From Verrucomicrobiales bacterium (GTDB lineage: Bacteria > Verrucomicrobiota > Verrucomicrobiia > Verrucomicrobiales > DEV007), in NCBI GenBank assembly GCA_029212615.1, contig JARGPJ010000005.1:310001-374000 (forward strand): a stretch of 64,000 nucleotides of DNA, given 5' to 3'. A model generated the notes under the pieces. The model had not been told where the DNA came from, made no database searches, and saw only the letters and a list, made by a program, of their open reading frames with translations. Below, in pieces: positions 43,373 through 51,879 of this stretch (position 1 is its first letter; each line of letters starts with the position of its first letter). Both the position numbers and the translations under genes were made by a program.

Positions 43373-44761
43373 CTACTGGATGTTGTAAGCGGGCGCGCCG
43401 TGCTCAGCAATATCAAGTCCTTCAGCTTCTTCTTCTTCGCTGACGCGAATTCCGATCGTGACCTTAAGGATAAGGAAGACGATGAAGGAGAAGAGGAAAG
43501 CTGCAGCCGCTACCGCAAGCACACCGATGAGCTGGCCACCGATAGTGAAGCCGGAATCAGTTGTGTCGAAGATGGCGCAGGCAAGGATACCCCAGATACC
43601 GCAGACACCGTGGACGGAAATCGCACCCACTGGATCGTCGACCTTGATCTTGTCGAAGAAGATAACGGAGAACACCACGATGACACCGGCGATGAGACCG
43701 ATGATCATTGCTCCGGTAGCGGAGACGATGTCAGCGTTAGCAGTGATACCGACGAGGCCGGCGAGGAATCCGTTCAGAGTCATGGAAAGGTCAGGCTTCT
43801 TGAGGACGATCCATGCAGTGAAGATCGCTCCGATCGCACCAGTGGAAGCAGCGAGTGCTGTCGTGGTGAAAACAAGGCCAAGTGGTCCAGGTGCAGCAGA
43901 GAGAACTGATCCACCGTTGAATCCGAACCATCCGAAGAAGAGGAGGAAAACACCCACTGCAGCGAGTGGCATGCTGTGTCCGAGGATAGGCTTGATGCCT
44001 TCCGCTGTGTATTTACCCTTACGTGCTCCGAGAAGGATAACACAGGCAAGAGCGGCGAAACCTCCGAAGGCGTGGACCACAGCGGATCCGGCGAAATCTT
44101 TGAAGCCAGCCTCACCATTGAGGCCACCCATCCAACCACCACCCCAGTGCCATGAACCGACGACAGGGTAGGCGATTCCCACAAGGAGAACGGCGAAGAT
44201 CATGAAAGCAGGAAGCTTAACGCGCTCGGCAACAGCTCCGGAAACGATCGTTGCAGCAGTCGCAGCAAACATCGCCTGGAAGATGAAGTCACCATAACCG
44301 GTCATGGCGAGACCGAGGCCACCGTAGCCCCATCCGTCACCACCGTCGGCATTAAGATCACCGATTGGCGCTCCGAAGGAGATCCATCCGTTGAAATCGC
44401 CCGGATAGTGCGTGTTAAATCCAATCAGCGCGTAGGTAACGAGGCCGATGGCGATGATGAAACTGTTCTTAAACAGAATGTTCACCGTGTTTTTGGACTG
44501 CGTCAGGCCAACTTCAAGAGTGGCGAAGCCGAGGTGCATGAGGAAGACCATCGCCGCAGCGATCACCGTCCAAAGCATGGAGGTGGTGAAAAAGTCGAAA
44601 GCAGGCGCATACTCAGCACCGGCCGCATCGACCATTTCAAGGTAATCATCTACTGGACCTGGCTCAGGCTCAGCTTCCTGACCGAAAACGGTCCCGGAGA
44701 TCAGTGGCACCACCAGAAAGGCAGCCAACAACATTAATTTCAGGTTGAATGTATATCTCAT
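43373..44761 (-). CDS. amt: ammonium transporter (Amt family)
   Basis: A 462-residue integral membrane protein with an N-terminal signal-type helix (residues about 8-28) and 11 TM helices. The twin-histidine pore is present: FAGSAVVHAFGGFAAL and ISVHGVCGIWG. The segment GAIGAIFTAW and FGWFGFNGGS are other Amt hallmarks. It carries ammonium or ammonia into the cell under nitrogen shortage. The N-terminal extension of about 55 residues before the first pore helix (EAEPEPGPVDDYLEM) is typical of longer Amt proteins. A sigma-54 promoter lies upstream. Codon choice is T-rich at third positions compared with neighbours, as in highly expressed genes. No glnK is adjacent. Confidence 0.95.
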   Translation of the reverse strand: MRYTFNLKLMLLAAFLVVPLISGTVFGQEAEPEPGPVDDYLEMVDAAGAEYAPAFDFFTTSMLWTVIAAAMVFLMHLGFATLEVGLTQSKNTVNILFKNSFIIAIGLVTYALIGFNTHYPGDFNGWISFGAPIGDLNADGGDGWGYGGLGLAMTGYGDFIFQAMFAATAATIVSGAVAERVKLPAFMIFAVLLVGIAYPVVGSWHWGGGWMGGLNGEAGFKDFAGSAVVHAFGGFAALACVILLGARKGKYTAEGIKPILGHSMPLAAVGVFLLFFGWFGFNGGSVLSAAPGPLGLVFTTTALAASTGAIGAIFTAWIVLKKPDLSMTLNGFLAGLVGITANADIVSATGAMIIGLIAGVIVVFSVIFFDKIKVDDPVGAISVHGVCGIWGILACAIFDTTDSGFTIGGQLIGVLAVAAAAFLFSFIVFLILKVTIGIRVSEEEEAEGLDIAEHGAPAYNIQ

Positions 44762-44828
44762 TTTTCTTTTGGTTAGTTCACAAGCGACTCAGGATAAGGC
44801 CACTGCTCACAAGTTACCCAGCATAAAA

Positions 44829-44845
44829 GCACCACGCGTGCCAAG
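44829..44845 (-). promoter_or_regulatory. sigma-54 (-24/-12) promoter of amt
   Basis: On the minus strand the sequence reads TTGGCACGCGTGGTGCT. It matches the sigma-54 consensus (TTGGCACG-N4-TTGCW) at all positions except one (GTGC for TTGC), and the invariant GG and GC pairs have the exact 10-base spacing. The -12 element is about 69 nt upstream of the amt ATG, so transcription would start near 44818. This implies control by an enhancer-binding protein such as NtrC. Confidence 0.75.
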
Positions 44846-45167
44846 TAGAGAAAAATGGCGATTTTTTCTATTTTTCTGCTCCAGCGCCCGTTCTATCAGG
44901 CTTTTCAGCAGGGCATTATTCCGAAGAATTGCTTTATCTAACCTGCTTGAACTAAAGGAGATGAGGTAGAGCGGGCAATATTCTCCTCAAAAGGGAAGAT
45001 TTCCCTGAAGGGTGTGATCCGCTTCCCGAAGTTGATAGGCAGGATTGAGAATAAGCCGTCAGAATCGAGAATAGACGGCTGAAGCGATGAGAGACACCCT
45101 CAGCCCTTCATCGAATGATCTCCCCAACCAGTACCGTCGATCCAGGCGTCATGCCTCCCACGGCTAC
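44846..45167. other. intergenic region upstream of amt, with two palindromes
   Basis: No coding sequence is convincing in this stretch. Two palindromes stand out: AGGGAA-GAT-TTCCCT at 44992-45006, about 150 bp upstream of the sigma-54 promoter and therefore a possible activator site, and a 7-bp stem AGCCGTC / GACGGCT at 45054-45080, which could terminate or buffer transcription of the TPR gene ending at 45168. Confidence 0.4.
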
Positions 45168-45512
45168 TCAATCCGCGTTGCGATCCACCTTTCCTCCCAG
45201 TGAGAGAATGCGGGCCTTCCCCTTGGCATCTTCAGCCTCGGCGATTTGCTGATCCTGAACATACATCTGGGAAAGCGCGGTCCAGGCGAGGAGATCGTTC
45301 GGCTTCAGGGTGGTTGCCTTTAACCCTGCCCCGATCGCCTCTTGAATGCGACCGGTCTTCATTAAGGCCATCGCGAGCGCATGCCAGCCATCAAAAAAAT
45401 CGGGATCCAGATCGACGCACTTTCGGTATTTCACGACGGCACTCTCGAGGTCGCCAACAGCAAGGTCACCGTTGGCGTCATCAAACAGGTCGTCAAGACT
45501 CTCGCCCGCCAT
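45168..45512 (-). CDS. small tetratricopeptide-repeat protein
   Basis: A 114-residue protein built of about three TPR helix pairs: DANGDLAVGDLESAVVKYRK, DPDFFDGWHALAMALMKTGR with IQEAIGAGLKATTL, and KPNDLLAWTALSQMYVQDQQ. TPR modules mediate protein-protein contact; the partner is unknown. It lies 20 bp after the PPIase gene on the same strand and probably shares its transcript. Confidence 0.85.
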   Translation of the reverse strand: MAGESLDDLFDDANGDLAVGDLESAVVKYRKCVDLDPDFFDGWHALAMALMKTGRIQEAIGAGLKATTLKPNDLLAWTALSQMYVQDQQIAEAEDAKGKARILSLGGKVDRNAD

Positions 45513-45532
45513 TAGAATCTAATGCGAACGGG

Positions 45533-47044
45533 TTAACGGACGGAATCCGATTCAGCGGCACGCTGATTAAACCACGCCGAGAAGAGCAGCCTCTTGACTC
45601 CGGTTTCGGTAGACGCCGTGATCGTCCGCTTCTCGTTCTCTTCCTCTTCATCCTTGTAGAGCTGAATCTTGTCCACGTATACAAGCATGAAGCCATCTCC
45701 CCCTGCCCGCTCGATCACAGGGGAAACCTCTTTCTCGCCGAGACCCTGCACGCTGGAAACGACAAGGCCGGCCTCAGCAAAATCAGCTGGAGGCTCACTC
45801 TCAGAAAAGTTCGGCAAAGCTTCCGGCTTCAGGCCCGCTTCCCTGGCTGCCGCCGGGAAAGGCTTTCCTGCCTCAAGTGCTTCGACGAGCTTCGCCCGCG
45901 CTGCGCTTGCCGCATCGCTCACGGCCTGATTGGACTCGATCGACTCCAGAGCTGTTTTAATGGCTGGTTTCGCCTCTTTAAGAGTGAGGGGACGAGGCTC
46001 GTCCAGGGTATCATAATAAAAGACATAATAGCCTCCGTCCCCTGTCGCGACCGGAACGGTGACTTCACCAAGCTGGAGCACTTCAGAAAAAAGGATCTGA
46101 AGTGCCGCGTCTTCACCCGCGAGTTCTTCCGGCGGCGATGCCGCGGGAAAGGCCGCAAGCTTTCCTGATTTCATCGTGAAATCCGCTTTCTTACCTTCGT
46201 ACTGACCGGCGACGGCAACAAAGTCCGCATCCTCATCCGCTAAGTCAGAGTAGGCACGGTTCACGGCATTGGCGAAAGCAAGCTCAGCCTTGGCCTTCTC
46301 TTCGTTCGTTGCCTCCTCATTGACCGCCTTCGGAGTGAACTTAACAAAATGGAAGCCCCGCTTGGGATCGGACAGCAGCGTTTCCGTGTTTTCATCAAAG
46401 TAGGCCTTAATCGCTTTCTCGGTGATCTTGAGGTCCTTCGAATATTCGCTGCGATCAAATTTCACGAGGGAGGCAGTATAACGCTGGCTGCTCTTAGTGT
46501 AGCGCAGGTCAGTCTCGCTCGGAACGGCGGCAATCCCTGCACCAATCAGCTCCTGCAACTTCTGGAATGAGAGATAATCCTTCACGAGCTGAGCGAGATC
46601 ACCGTCCGTGAATCCATTGGGTCCGAGGATATTGTTCTCGACGAACTCCGCATTCACCCATGCCTGCTGAAAAACAGGAAGGCTGGGAATGGCTTCTTTG
46701 ATCTCATCGGCGGTGGGCACGATCCCCAACTTTTCCGCTTCCTTCCGCAGAATAATGGTTCGCATCACAAAATTGGTGCGGTCCTCGTCCTTCCTGTTTT
46801 CACCGAAGAGCACCACAGCGAAATCATACATACCGAGCCGCATGGCCACATCGTAGGAACTGGCAAGCTTTTGAACCTCCTTCTGGCGATAACACCGGTC
46901 GTACACTTTCACGACACAGTCCTGACGCCCAACTGCGCCCTGAACAAAATCAAAGTCGGAGTAAAGAAAAGCAAAGGCGATCACGATAACGATTGTCACC
47001 ACGATAAGGACGCCTTTTTGAATGTGTCGAATTTGGGTCAGCAT
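45533..47044 (-). CDS. membrane-anchored SurA/PpiD-like periplasmic chaperone
   Basis: About 503 residues. One N-terminal TM helix (residues about 11-29, VLIVVTIVIVIAFAFLYS) anchors the protein. A SurA-N-like helical domain follows (DEIKEAIPSLPVFQQA), and the middle has the parvulin-like stretch in which PPIase activity would sit (LQLGEVTVPVATGDGGYYVF), then a C-terminal helix region. The layout is that of PpiD/SurA proteins that help fold outer-membrane and secreted proteins. The parvulin motif is divergent, so PPIase activity is uncertain. The frame is open to a TTG at 47104; the ATG at 47044 is preferred and has GGAA upstream. Confidence 0.8.
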   Translation of the reverse strand: MLTQIRHIQKGVLIVVTIVIVIAFAFLYSDFDFVQGAVGRQDCVVKVYDRCYRQKEVQKLASSYDVAMRLGMYDFAVVLFGENRKDEDRTNFVMRTIILRKEAEKLGIVPTADEIKEAIPSLPVFQQAWVNAEFVENNILGPNGFTDGDLAQLVKDYLSFQKLQELIGAGIAAVPSETDLRYTKSSQRYTASLVKFDRSEYSKDLKITEKAIKAYFDENTETLLSDPKRGFHFVKFTPKAVNEEATNEEKAKAELAFANAVNRAYSDLADEDADFVAVAGQYEGKKADFTMKSGKLAAFPAASPPEELAGEDAALQILFSEVLQLGEVTVPVATGDGGYYVFYYDTLDEPRPLTLKEAKPAIKTALESIESNQAVSDAASAARAKLVEALEAGKPFPAAAREAGLKPEALPNFSESEPPADFAEAGLVVSSVQGLGEKEVSPVIERAGGDGFMLVYVDKIQLYKDEEEENEKRTITASTETGVKRLLFSAWFNQRAAESDSVR

Positions 47045-47275
47045 GAAATATTCCGGGGTTTCGGAGAGGGGTGCGAAGGTAGAGAGAAACCGCTCTCCAA
47101 TCAAACGGTTTTTGGGCGTCTCCCCGCCTCCTTCAAATCAGCTCCGGATTCGGGAGATTCCTCTCTCATGGCCTGCCACAGCCCCCTCAAAGACTGAGCC
47201 CCCCGTGAATGCTATCCATTCCCCGAAATCAACAGACGACCACCGGAGAACGGACTTTGAGTGCGCTATCCCGCA

Positions 47276-47342
47276 CCTGCCTGCGAAATAATCAGGCAGG
47301 GAGAAAACCAAACGTGGCACGATAGAGCCGGAAAAGTGCCAC
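47276..47342. other. pair of inverted repeats in a 498-bp divergent intergenic region
   Basis: The gap 47045-47542 between two divergent genes has no convincing gene. It contains CCTGCCTG / CAGGCAGG (47276-47300, 9-nt loop) and GTGGCAC / GTGCCAC (47314-47342, 15-nt spacer). Either could be an operator or a structured leader; downstream of 47370 the sequence becomes AT-rich and is a likely promoter region for the rightward gene. Confidence 0.45.
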
Positions 47343-47542
47343 ACCGCAGCCTTCAAGGCGACCCGAACATCGAATTGGCTTCAAAATCTGACTCAACGAT
47401 AAGAAAGCGGGAAACGGCGATAAATGCTATTTACTACCATCGCACCAAGACTTACTATAATAACCTGAACAAACCAATTCTACTCAAATTTATACCTGTC
47501 GATTGACGTGCTCTCTGGAGCGGCCTCAACTGGAGCCCCTGC

Positions 47543-48436
47543 ATGGAAATAGTGGAAATACATCGCGAAGAGCAGCTCCAGCAGGCCCTTGCCCTACTGA
47601 ACGAAGGCTTTCCACAGGCGACCTTTGATTGGTCTATCGCCTTCAAGGCACCACCGGGCACCTTCGGGCATGGAGTCCTCCTCATGGTTGAAGGGGAGCC
47701 TCAGGGCGGTCTTCTTTGTTTTGAGAAGACCGAAACAATCAACGGACGTGAACGGAAAATCGTCAATATGTCGAGTTGGTACGTCAGGGAGAAGTATCGC
47801 CGCTATTTGATCTGGATGGTTCGCCACCTCACCGCTGACCCTGAAATTATTTTTACCGCCTGCACGCCCAGTCGTTCGGTCGCAGCGATTGGAAACCGGA
47901 TAGGCTTTCGCCATGTTTCCACCGGTTCAATCGCATCCCTCCCCTTTCTGAACGGTTTTAGAGGCGCTTCCGGCATCAAGGTCGAACCTTTTGAGGCATC
48001 TCTATTCGATTCAGCATTGCAGAAACGGGTCGCGGACCACAGCAATGAGCGAACCATTTCGTTGATGCTGCGCCGGGAGGAAAGCATCGCCGTCGTGATC
48101 CTCGTGAAGGGGCTCGATATCTTTCAACTTCCAGCAGCCAGGCTCCTCTATACGTCGGACTTCAGCCTGCTCAGGAACGCACTGGTGGACATTCACTACC
48201 ATCTTCTGAGAAAACACGGAGTGATCGGAATCTACCTTCCCCGTTTCGCTTCCCTTAGCGGACTTAAAAGCGCTCAATCACCTGACAGTGGTCCCTCTAT
48301 CATCATGAAGGGTGACATTCAGGATGAAGACGTGAACCTGCTCTACACAGAACTTCACTACCTTCCGGTCACGAGGAGGCGCCCCATGCGGAGAATCAAA
48401 AGAGCGATCGCCCGCCTCTGCCCTTCCTTCAATTAG
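47543..48436 (+). CDS. GNAT-like acyltransferase protein
   Basis: A 297-residue soluble protein. The N-terminal 130 residues look like a GNAT fold: a helix EEQLQQALALLNEGF, then LLMVEGEPQGGLLCFEK, the central beta strand VNMSSWYVREKYRRYLIWM (position of the acetyl-CoA-binding strand-loop), and NRIGFRHVSTG after it. The C-terminal half is of unknown type and ends in a basic tail (TRRRPMRRIKRAIARL). I would call it a GNAT-like protein with an unknown target. It converges on a flippase gene and their ends overlap by 8 bp. Confidence 0.65.
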   Translation: MEIVEIHREEQLQQALALLNEGFPQATFDWSIAFKAPPGTFGHGVLLMVEGEPQGGLLCFEKTETINGRERKIVNMSSWYVREKYRRYLIWMVRHLTADPEIIFTACTPSRSVAAIGNRIGFRHVSTGSIASLPFLNGFRGASGIKVEPFEASLFDSALQKRVADHSNERTISLMLRREESIAVVILVKGLDIFQLPAARLLYTSDFSLLRNALVDIHYHLLRKHGVIGIYLPRFASLSGLKSAQSPDSGPSIIMKGDIQDEDVNLLYTELHYLPVTRRRPMRRIKRAIARLCPSFN

Positions 48437-49751
48437 AGGAATCAGCAGACCGCTGTCGTGATACCACCTGCCACGACGCAAGGAGGTACAATACTTTTTC
48501 CAGAAGAACTCCCGCCCCGATCACAATAGCGAGGCCCTCGGCTCCGAACCGGGGGACGAGGGCCAGTCCGAGAACTGAGGTGAAAACACATTGGATAAGA
48601 GAAAGACCGGCCATTTGGCGGGTTCGGCCCACCATCAGCAACAACTGATGGGCCGGACCAAGCAGCACTGAGAGAAGGGCGAAGATCATAAAAAGCTGCA
48701 AGACACCTGTCCCGCTTCCGAAATCCCGGCCAAAAACCTCCATGACAGCCCTTCCAAAGAAAAGGATCCCAAGGACCGGCACTCCCATGATCAGGAAACC
48801 TCTCAGAACAGTACCCCGATAAATCTGTTCGATCCGGCGTCCCTGCTTTTCATGGGCCGCGAGAGATAGTCCCGGCATGACAAGAGAATGCACCGCTCTT
48901 GCCAGGACATCCACGAGGACAAAAATCCGGAAGGAAGTCGTTACAATAGAGATCTGATCTCCGGAATTGGTTCGCTCGAGAATGATCAACGGCACAATGA
49001 AAGCCAACGAAGAGAATAAATAGCTCAAGAATATCGGGCCGCCCTCTTTAAGATGCCCGGTAAACTGCGCTCCTGACGGAATCCGCAGCGGGGCCTCGCT
49101 TCGCGAAAAACCCGGCCCCCAAAATGCTCCGAATCCGGAAAGGAAAAAGGCTCCGGCATACACCGCGAGGGCAAGTTCGGCTGTCAGCCGCTCCCCCATC
49201 AGCAGGATCGCCGGACATAAAACAAAGGCGACAATGGAATGCCGGTACAAGATCGCGAGAACAGGACGCCCCAAACCAACCATGGTTTCCGCGTTGATCA
49301 TGCTCATGGTTACTCCCAGCACACAGACAGGAGGCAGAAAGCACCACCAGAAAGAGTGACCCGAAATCCCGTCTGTGAACAGGGCGTAGAGACTCAATCC
49401 ACCCGAGATGACAAGGGCGATGAGCAGTGAGGTTGCCCTGAGTGGAGCGAGGAATTTTTCCGTTTCCCCCGTGCCTTCTTTCAACCTGGGAACCTGTTGA
49501 AGCGCAATTCGATCCAATCCGAAGGTGGCAACCCTTCCGGCTTCCATCATCGCCGCGGTCCAGAAAAAATAGACGCCCGATTCCTTTACGCCCAGGCCCC
49601 TCGCGATGAGAACAGCGGTAATGAGCTGCAATCCTGCACCGCTGAAGCGAAGGGCCGCCGGCAATGCCGACCGAAAGAGATTCCCGGGGAGAGCACGGGA
49701 AATCTGACCTCGATGAAATAGGCGGGAAAAGGATGAAGTCAGATCAGCCAT
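48429..49751 (-). CDS. polysaccharide-flippase-like membrane protein (MOP superfamily)
   Basis: About 440 residues with 12-13 TM helices, including AGLQLITAVLIARGLGVKESG, which is the first helix and loop of Wzx/MVF-like oligosaccharide flippases, and FSSLAFIVPLIILERTN later. It probably moves a lipid-linked glycan across the inner membrane. The open frame extends to ATG 49835 with further ATGs at 49778 and 49751; I take 49751 because the earlier residues look random. The neighbouring GNAT-like gene could act on the same polymer. Confidence 0.82.
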   Translation of the reverse strand: MADLTSSFSRLFHRGQISRALPGNLFRSALPAALRFSGAGLQLITAVLIARGLGVKESGVYFFWTAAMMEAGRVATFGLDRIALQQVPRLKEGTGETEKFLAPLRATSLLIALVISGGLSLYALFTDGISGHSFWWCFLPPVCVLGVTMSMINAETMVGLGRPVLAILYRHSIVAFVLCPAILLMGERLTAELALAVYAGAFFLSGFGAFWGPGFSRSEAPLRIPSGAQFTGHLKEGGPIFLSYLFSSLAFIVPLIILERTNSGDQISIVTTSFRIFVLVDVLARAVHSLVMPGLSLAAHEKQGRRIEQIYRGTVLRGFLIMGVPVLGILFFGRAVMEVFGRDFGSGTGVLQLFMIFALLSVLLGPAHQLLLMVGRTRQMAGLSLIQCVFTSVLGLALVPRFGAEGLAIVIGAGVLLEKVLYLLASWQVVSRQRSADSSN

Positions 49752-49952
49752 CAGCGGAAGCCGGCCCCGGTTCGTCATGAGCGGTATCGCAGGCCTTGCA
49801 AAATTAACACATGATACAGAAAATATAAAACCCATAATAAAAACAAGGACAAGGCTAAGATTCCCCTGATACCCTCTCCCTTACCTCCGCTGCCTGCGGC
49901 GAATTGCCACACCCACTGGCAAAGCGCAGGATATGACCCGAACGTTCTCGAA

Positions 49953-51284
49953 ATGGCCTATTCAATGAACCCTGACTCACGATCTGCCAGCCCCCTTCGG
50001 GGCGCGCGTCTTCGTCGCCTCGGCATTGATGAGGTCTGGGTTCAGGGAGAGCTTTCTTCCCGACTCTTTCTTACCTTGCGCTGGATCGCGCTGATTGGCC
50101 AAAGTATCACCCTGCTGGTGGCGGAGCAGTTGGGAGTCCTTATTCCCTGGGAGAAATGCCTCGCCGTTCTCGCCTTCACCCTGGGAACCAATGCCCTCAT
50201 GGAATGGTGGCGTCTCGCGGGACGGGGCCAACTGGGCGGCGCCATTTTTCACATGGCACTTTGGGACCTTCTCAGCCTCACTATTCTCCTTCACGCCACG
50301 GGTGGATTGGAGAACCCCTTCGCCATCTTTTACCTTGTCCAACTCACCGTCGTGACAGTGGCTCTACGCTACGAAGGCATCGCCGGGCTTACCTTCTGTG
50401 CACTCATTGCCTGCGGCTTTCTCTGGTATTACCACCATCCCCTCACCCTCGAAAACGGTGAACCTTTGAATCAAAAGATTATCGCCCTCGGCCGGCTCAT
50501 TGCCCTCGCCCTCTCCGGCATGATTATCCTCACGCTTCTTGTTGCGGTTCGTCGACAGTCTTCCACCCTTCGGAAAGAACGCGAAAAATTACGCGGTGAA
50601 CTGGAATCTCAAGACCGCTTTCTTTCCATCGCCACTCTCGCCACCGGATTCGCCCATGAACTGGCAACTCCACTCGGCACCATCTCAATCACTGCTTCAG
50701 AAATGGCCGGCCGTGAAGGGCCTGAGAGCCTCTCTGCGCTCATTCAGAAAGAAGCCGAAAGGTGTGAAACCGTAATCAACCGCCTCCGCGAAATTGGACA
50801 CGAAGCCACCGACGGAGCTGCGCCGGACGTCCCTGTCGCAACGCTCGTGAAGGACACCTTGAATCAACTGCCGACCAGTCAAAAATCCCGGCTCAAGGTA
50901 TCCGGTAAAACGGCCATGACCGAATCAGTTCGCTCGGCGGGCGTCCTCGAAGCTCTTCTCGTGCTCCTGAGAAATGCCCTCCAATCGTCCCCCCCGTCAG
51001 AAACGGTCGAACTGAATATTTCAGCCGGAATCCGAACCGTGGAATTTGAAATCCTCGATCGCGGTCCGGGATTCGATGACCATACGATACATCATTGGGG
51101 CGAACCGTTCTTCACGACCCGGGAGGAAGGGCTCGGTCTCGGTCTCTTCTTTGTGCGCCGCCTCGTTTCGACCCGCGGCGGCAGAATAGAGATCAACAAC
51201 CGGGCAGAGGGAGGAGCCAGAGTATTTTTGAGCCTCCCTTTCTCAGAAACGTCTCCGGCATCACCCTCCGGAACCACAACATGA
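49953..51284 (+). CDS. regB: RegB/PrrB-type redox sensor histidine kinase
   Basis: A 443-residue kinase with six TM helices (about residues 38-200) and a cytoplasmic kinase domain. Two hallmarks of RegB are intact: the periplasmic heptapeptide GGLENPF (residues 117-123), which in RegB binds quinone, and the H-box ATGFAHELATPLGTI with His235. A Cys at 271 (ERCETV) lies about where the redox-active Cys of RegB sits. The catalytic domain carries an N-box (ALLVLLRNALQSSPP), G1 (ILDRGPGFD) and G2 (GLGLGLFFV). It should sense respiratory redox state and control RegA. Its stop overlaps the regA start (ATGA). Confidence 0.92.
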   Translation: MAYSMNPDSRSASPLRGARLRRLGIDEVWVQGELSSRLFLTLRWIALIGQSITLLVAEQLGVLIPWEKCLAVLAFTLGTNALMEWWRLAGRGQLGGAIFHMALWDLLSLTILLHATGGLENPFAIFYLVQLTVVTVALRYEGIAGLTFCALIACGFLWYYHHPLTLENGEPLNQKIIALGRLIALALSGMIILTLLVAVRRQSSTLRKEREKLRGELESQDRFLSIATLATGFAHELATPLGTISITASEMAGREGPESLSALIQKEAERCETVINRLREIGHEATDGAAPDVPVATLVKDTLNQLPTSQKSRLKVSGKTAMTESVRSAGVLEALLVLLRNALQSSPPSETVELNISAGIRTVEFEILDRGPGFDDHTIHHWGEPFFTTREEGLGLGLFFVRRLVSTRGGRIEINNRAEGGARVFLSLPFSETSPASPSGTTT

Positions 51285-51811
51285 AGAATATTCTCCTCAT
51301 CGAAGATGATGACAGCTTCCGCATCACCGTCAGGCATGCGCTGAAAGGACGCGGGTTTCAGGTCGAAGAGGCAAGCTCCGCGGAAGAGGCACTTGCGACC
51401 GGATCGCCGTCATACCACCCCGATGGTATCCTCCTCGATATGCGACTGGGAAATGACGATGGCATGAGCCTCATCCCGGAACTCAAACGCCTGCACCCGG
51501 AAGCCCGTCTCGTCGTCCTGACAGGATTCGGAAGCATCCCCCAGGCCATGGAATCTCTCAGGATCGGTGCCGACGACTATCTCCTCAAACCCGCAGGAAT
51601 CGAGGCGATCATCGGGGCCCTGCAAGGTAATGCGACACCGAAAGAGTCCGCCTTCGACGGTGAGCCTCCCAGCCTCGCCCGGGTCGAATGGGAACACATC
51701 CAGCGAATTCTCCACGATTGCGAGGGGAACGTATCCCGTGCCGCCCGCACCCTCGGCATTGATCGCCGGACCCTGCAGCGCAAGCTCGCAAAACAGCCGC
51801 CCAACCTCTGA
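51281..51811 (+). CDS. regA: RegA/PrrA-type response regulator
   Basis: A 176-residue regulator with a receiver domain (acidic cluster EDDD at 8-11, phosphoacceptor Asp53 in LLDMRLG, Lys in LLKPAG) and a short C-terminal Fis-type helix-turn-helix (CEGNVSRAARTLGIDRRTLQ, followed by RKLAK), which is the RegA/ActR/PrrA output domain. The start ATG at 51281 overlaps the kinase stop. In proteobacteria it activates or represses respiratory and redox genes; here the adjacent downstream oxidase-like operon is the obvious candidate target. Confidence 0.93.
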   Translation: MKNILLIEDDDSFRITVRHALKGRGFQVEEASSAEEALATGSPSYHPDGILLDMRLGNDDGMSLIPELKRLHPEARLVVLTGFGSIPQAMESLRIGADDYLLKPAGIEAIIGALQGNATPKESAFDGEPPSLARVEWEHIQRILHDCEGNVSRAARTLGIDRRTLQRKLAKQPPNL

Positions 51812-51879
51812 TCATAGATCGCAGGGGTGCGGCAACTCGCCGCATTTTCAAAACGCGGGGAAAGGGCAGTTTGTCCCCC

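Noticed and set aside
43458..44171. Plus-strand frame of 237 codons opposite amt
   Set aside because: Antisense to Amt; low-complexity Pro/Ala/Thr-rich translation.
47320..47342. Possible sigma-54 promoter on the minus strand within the GTGGCAC repeat
   Set aside because: The GG-N10-GC spacing fits, but the -12 box (CCGGC) lacks the T residues, and the TGGCAC part is explained by the inverted repeat.
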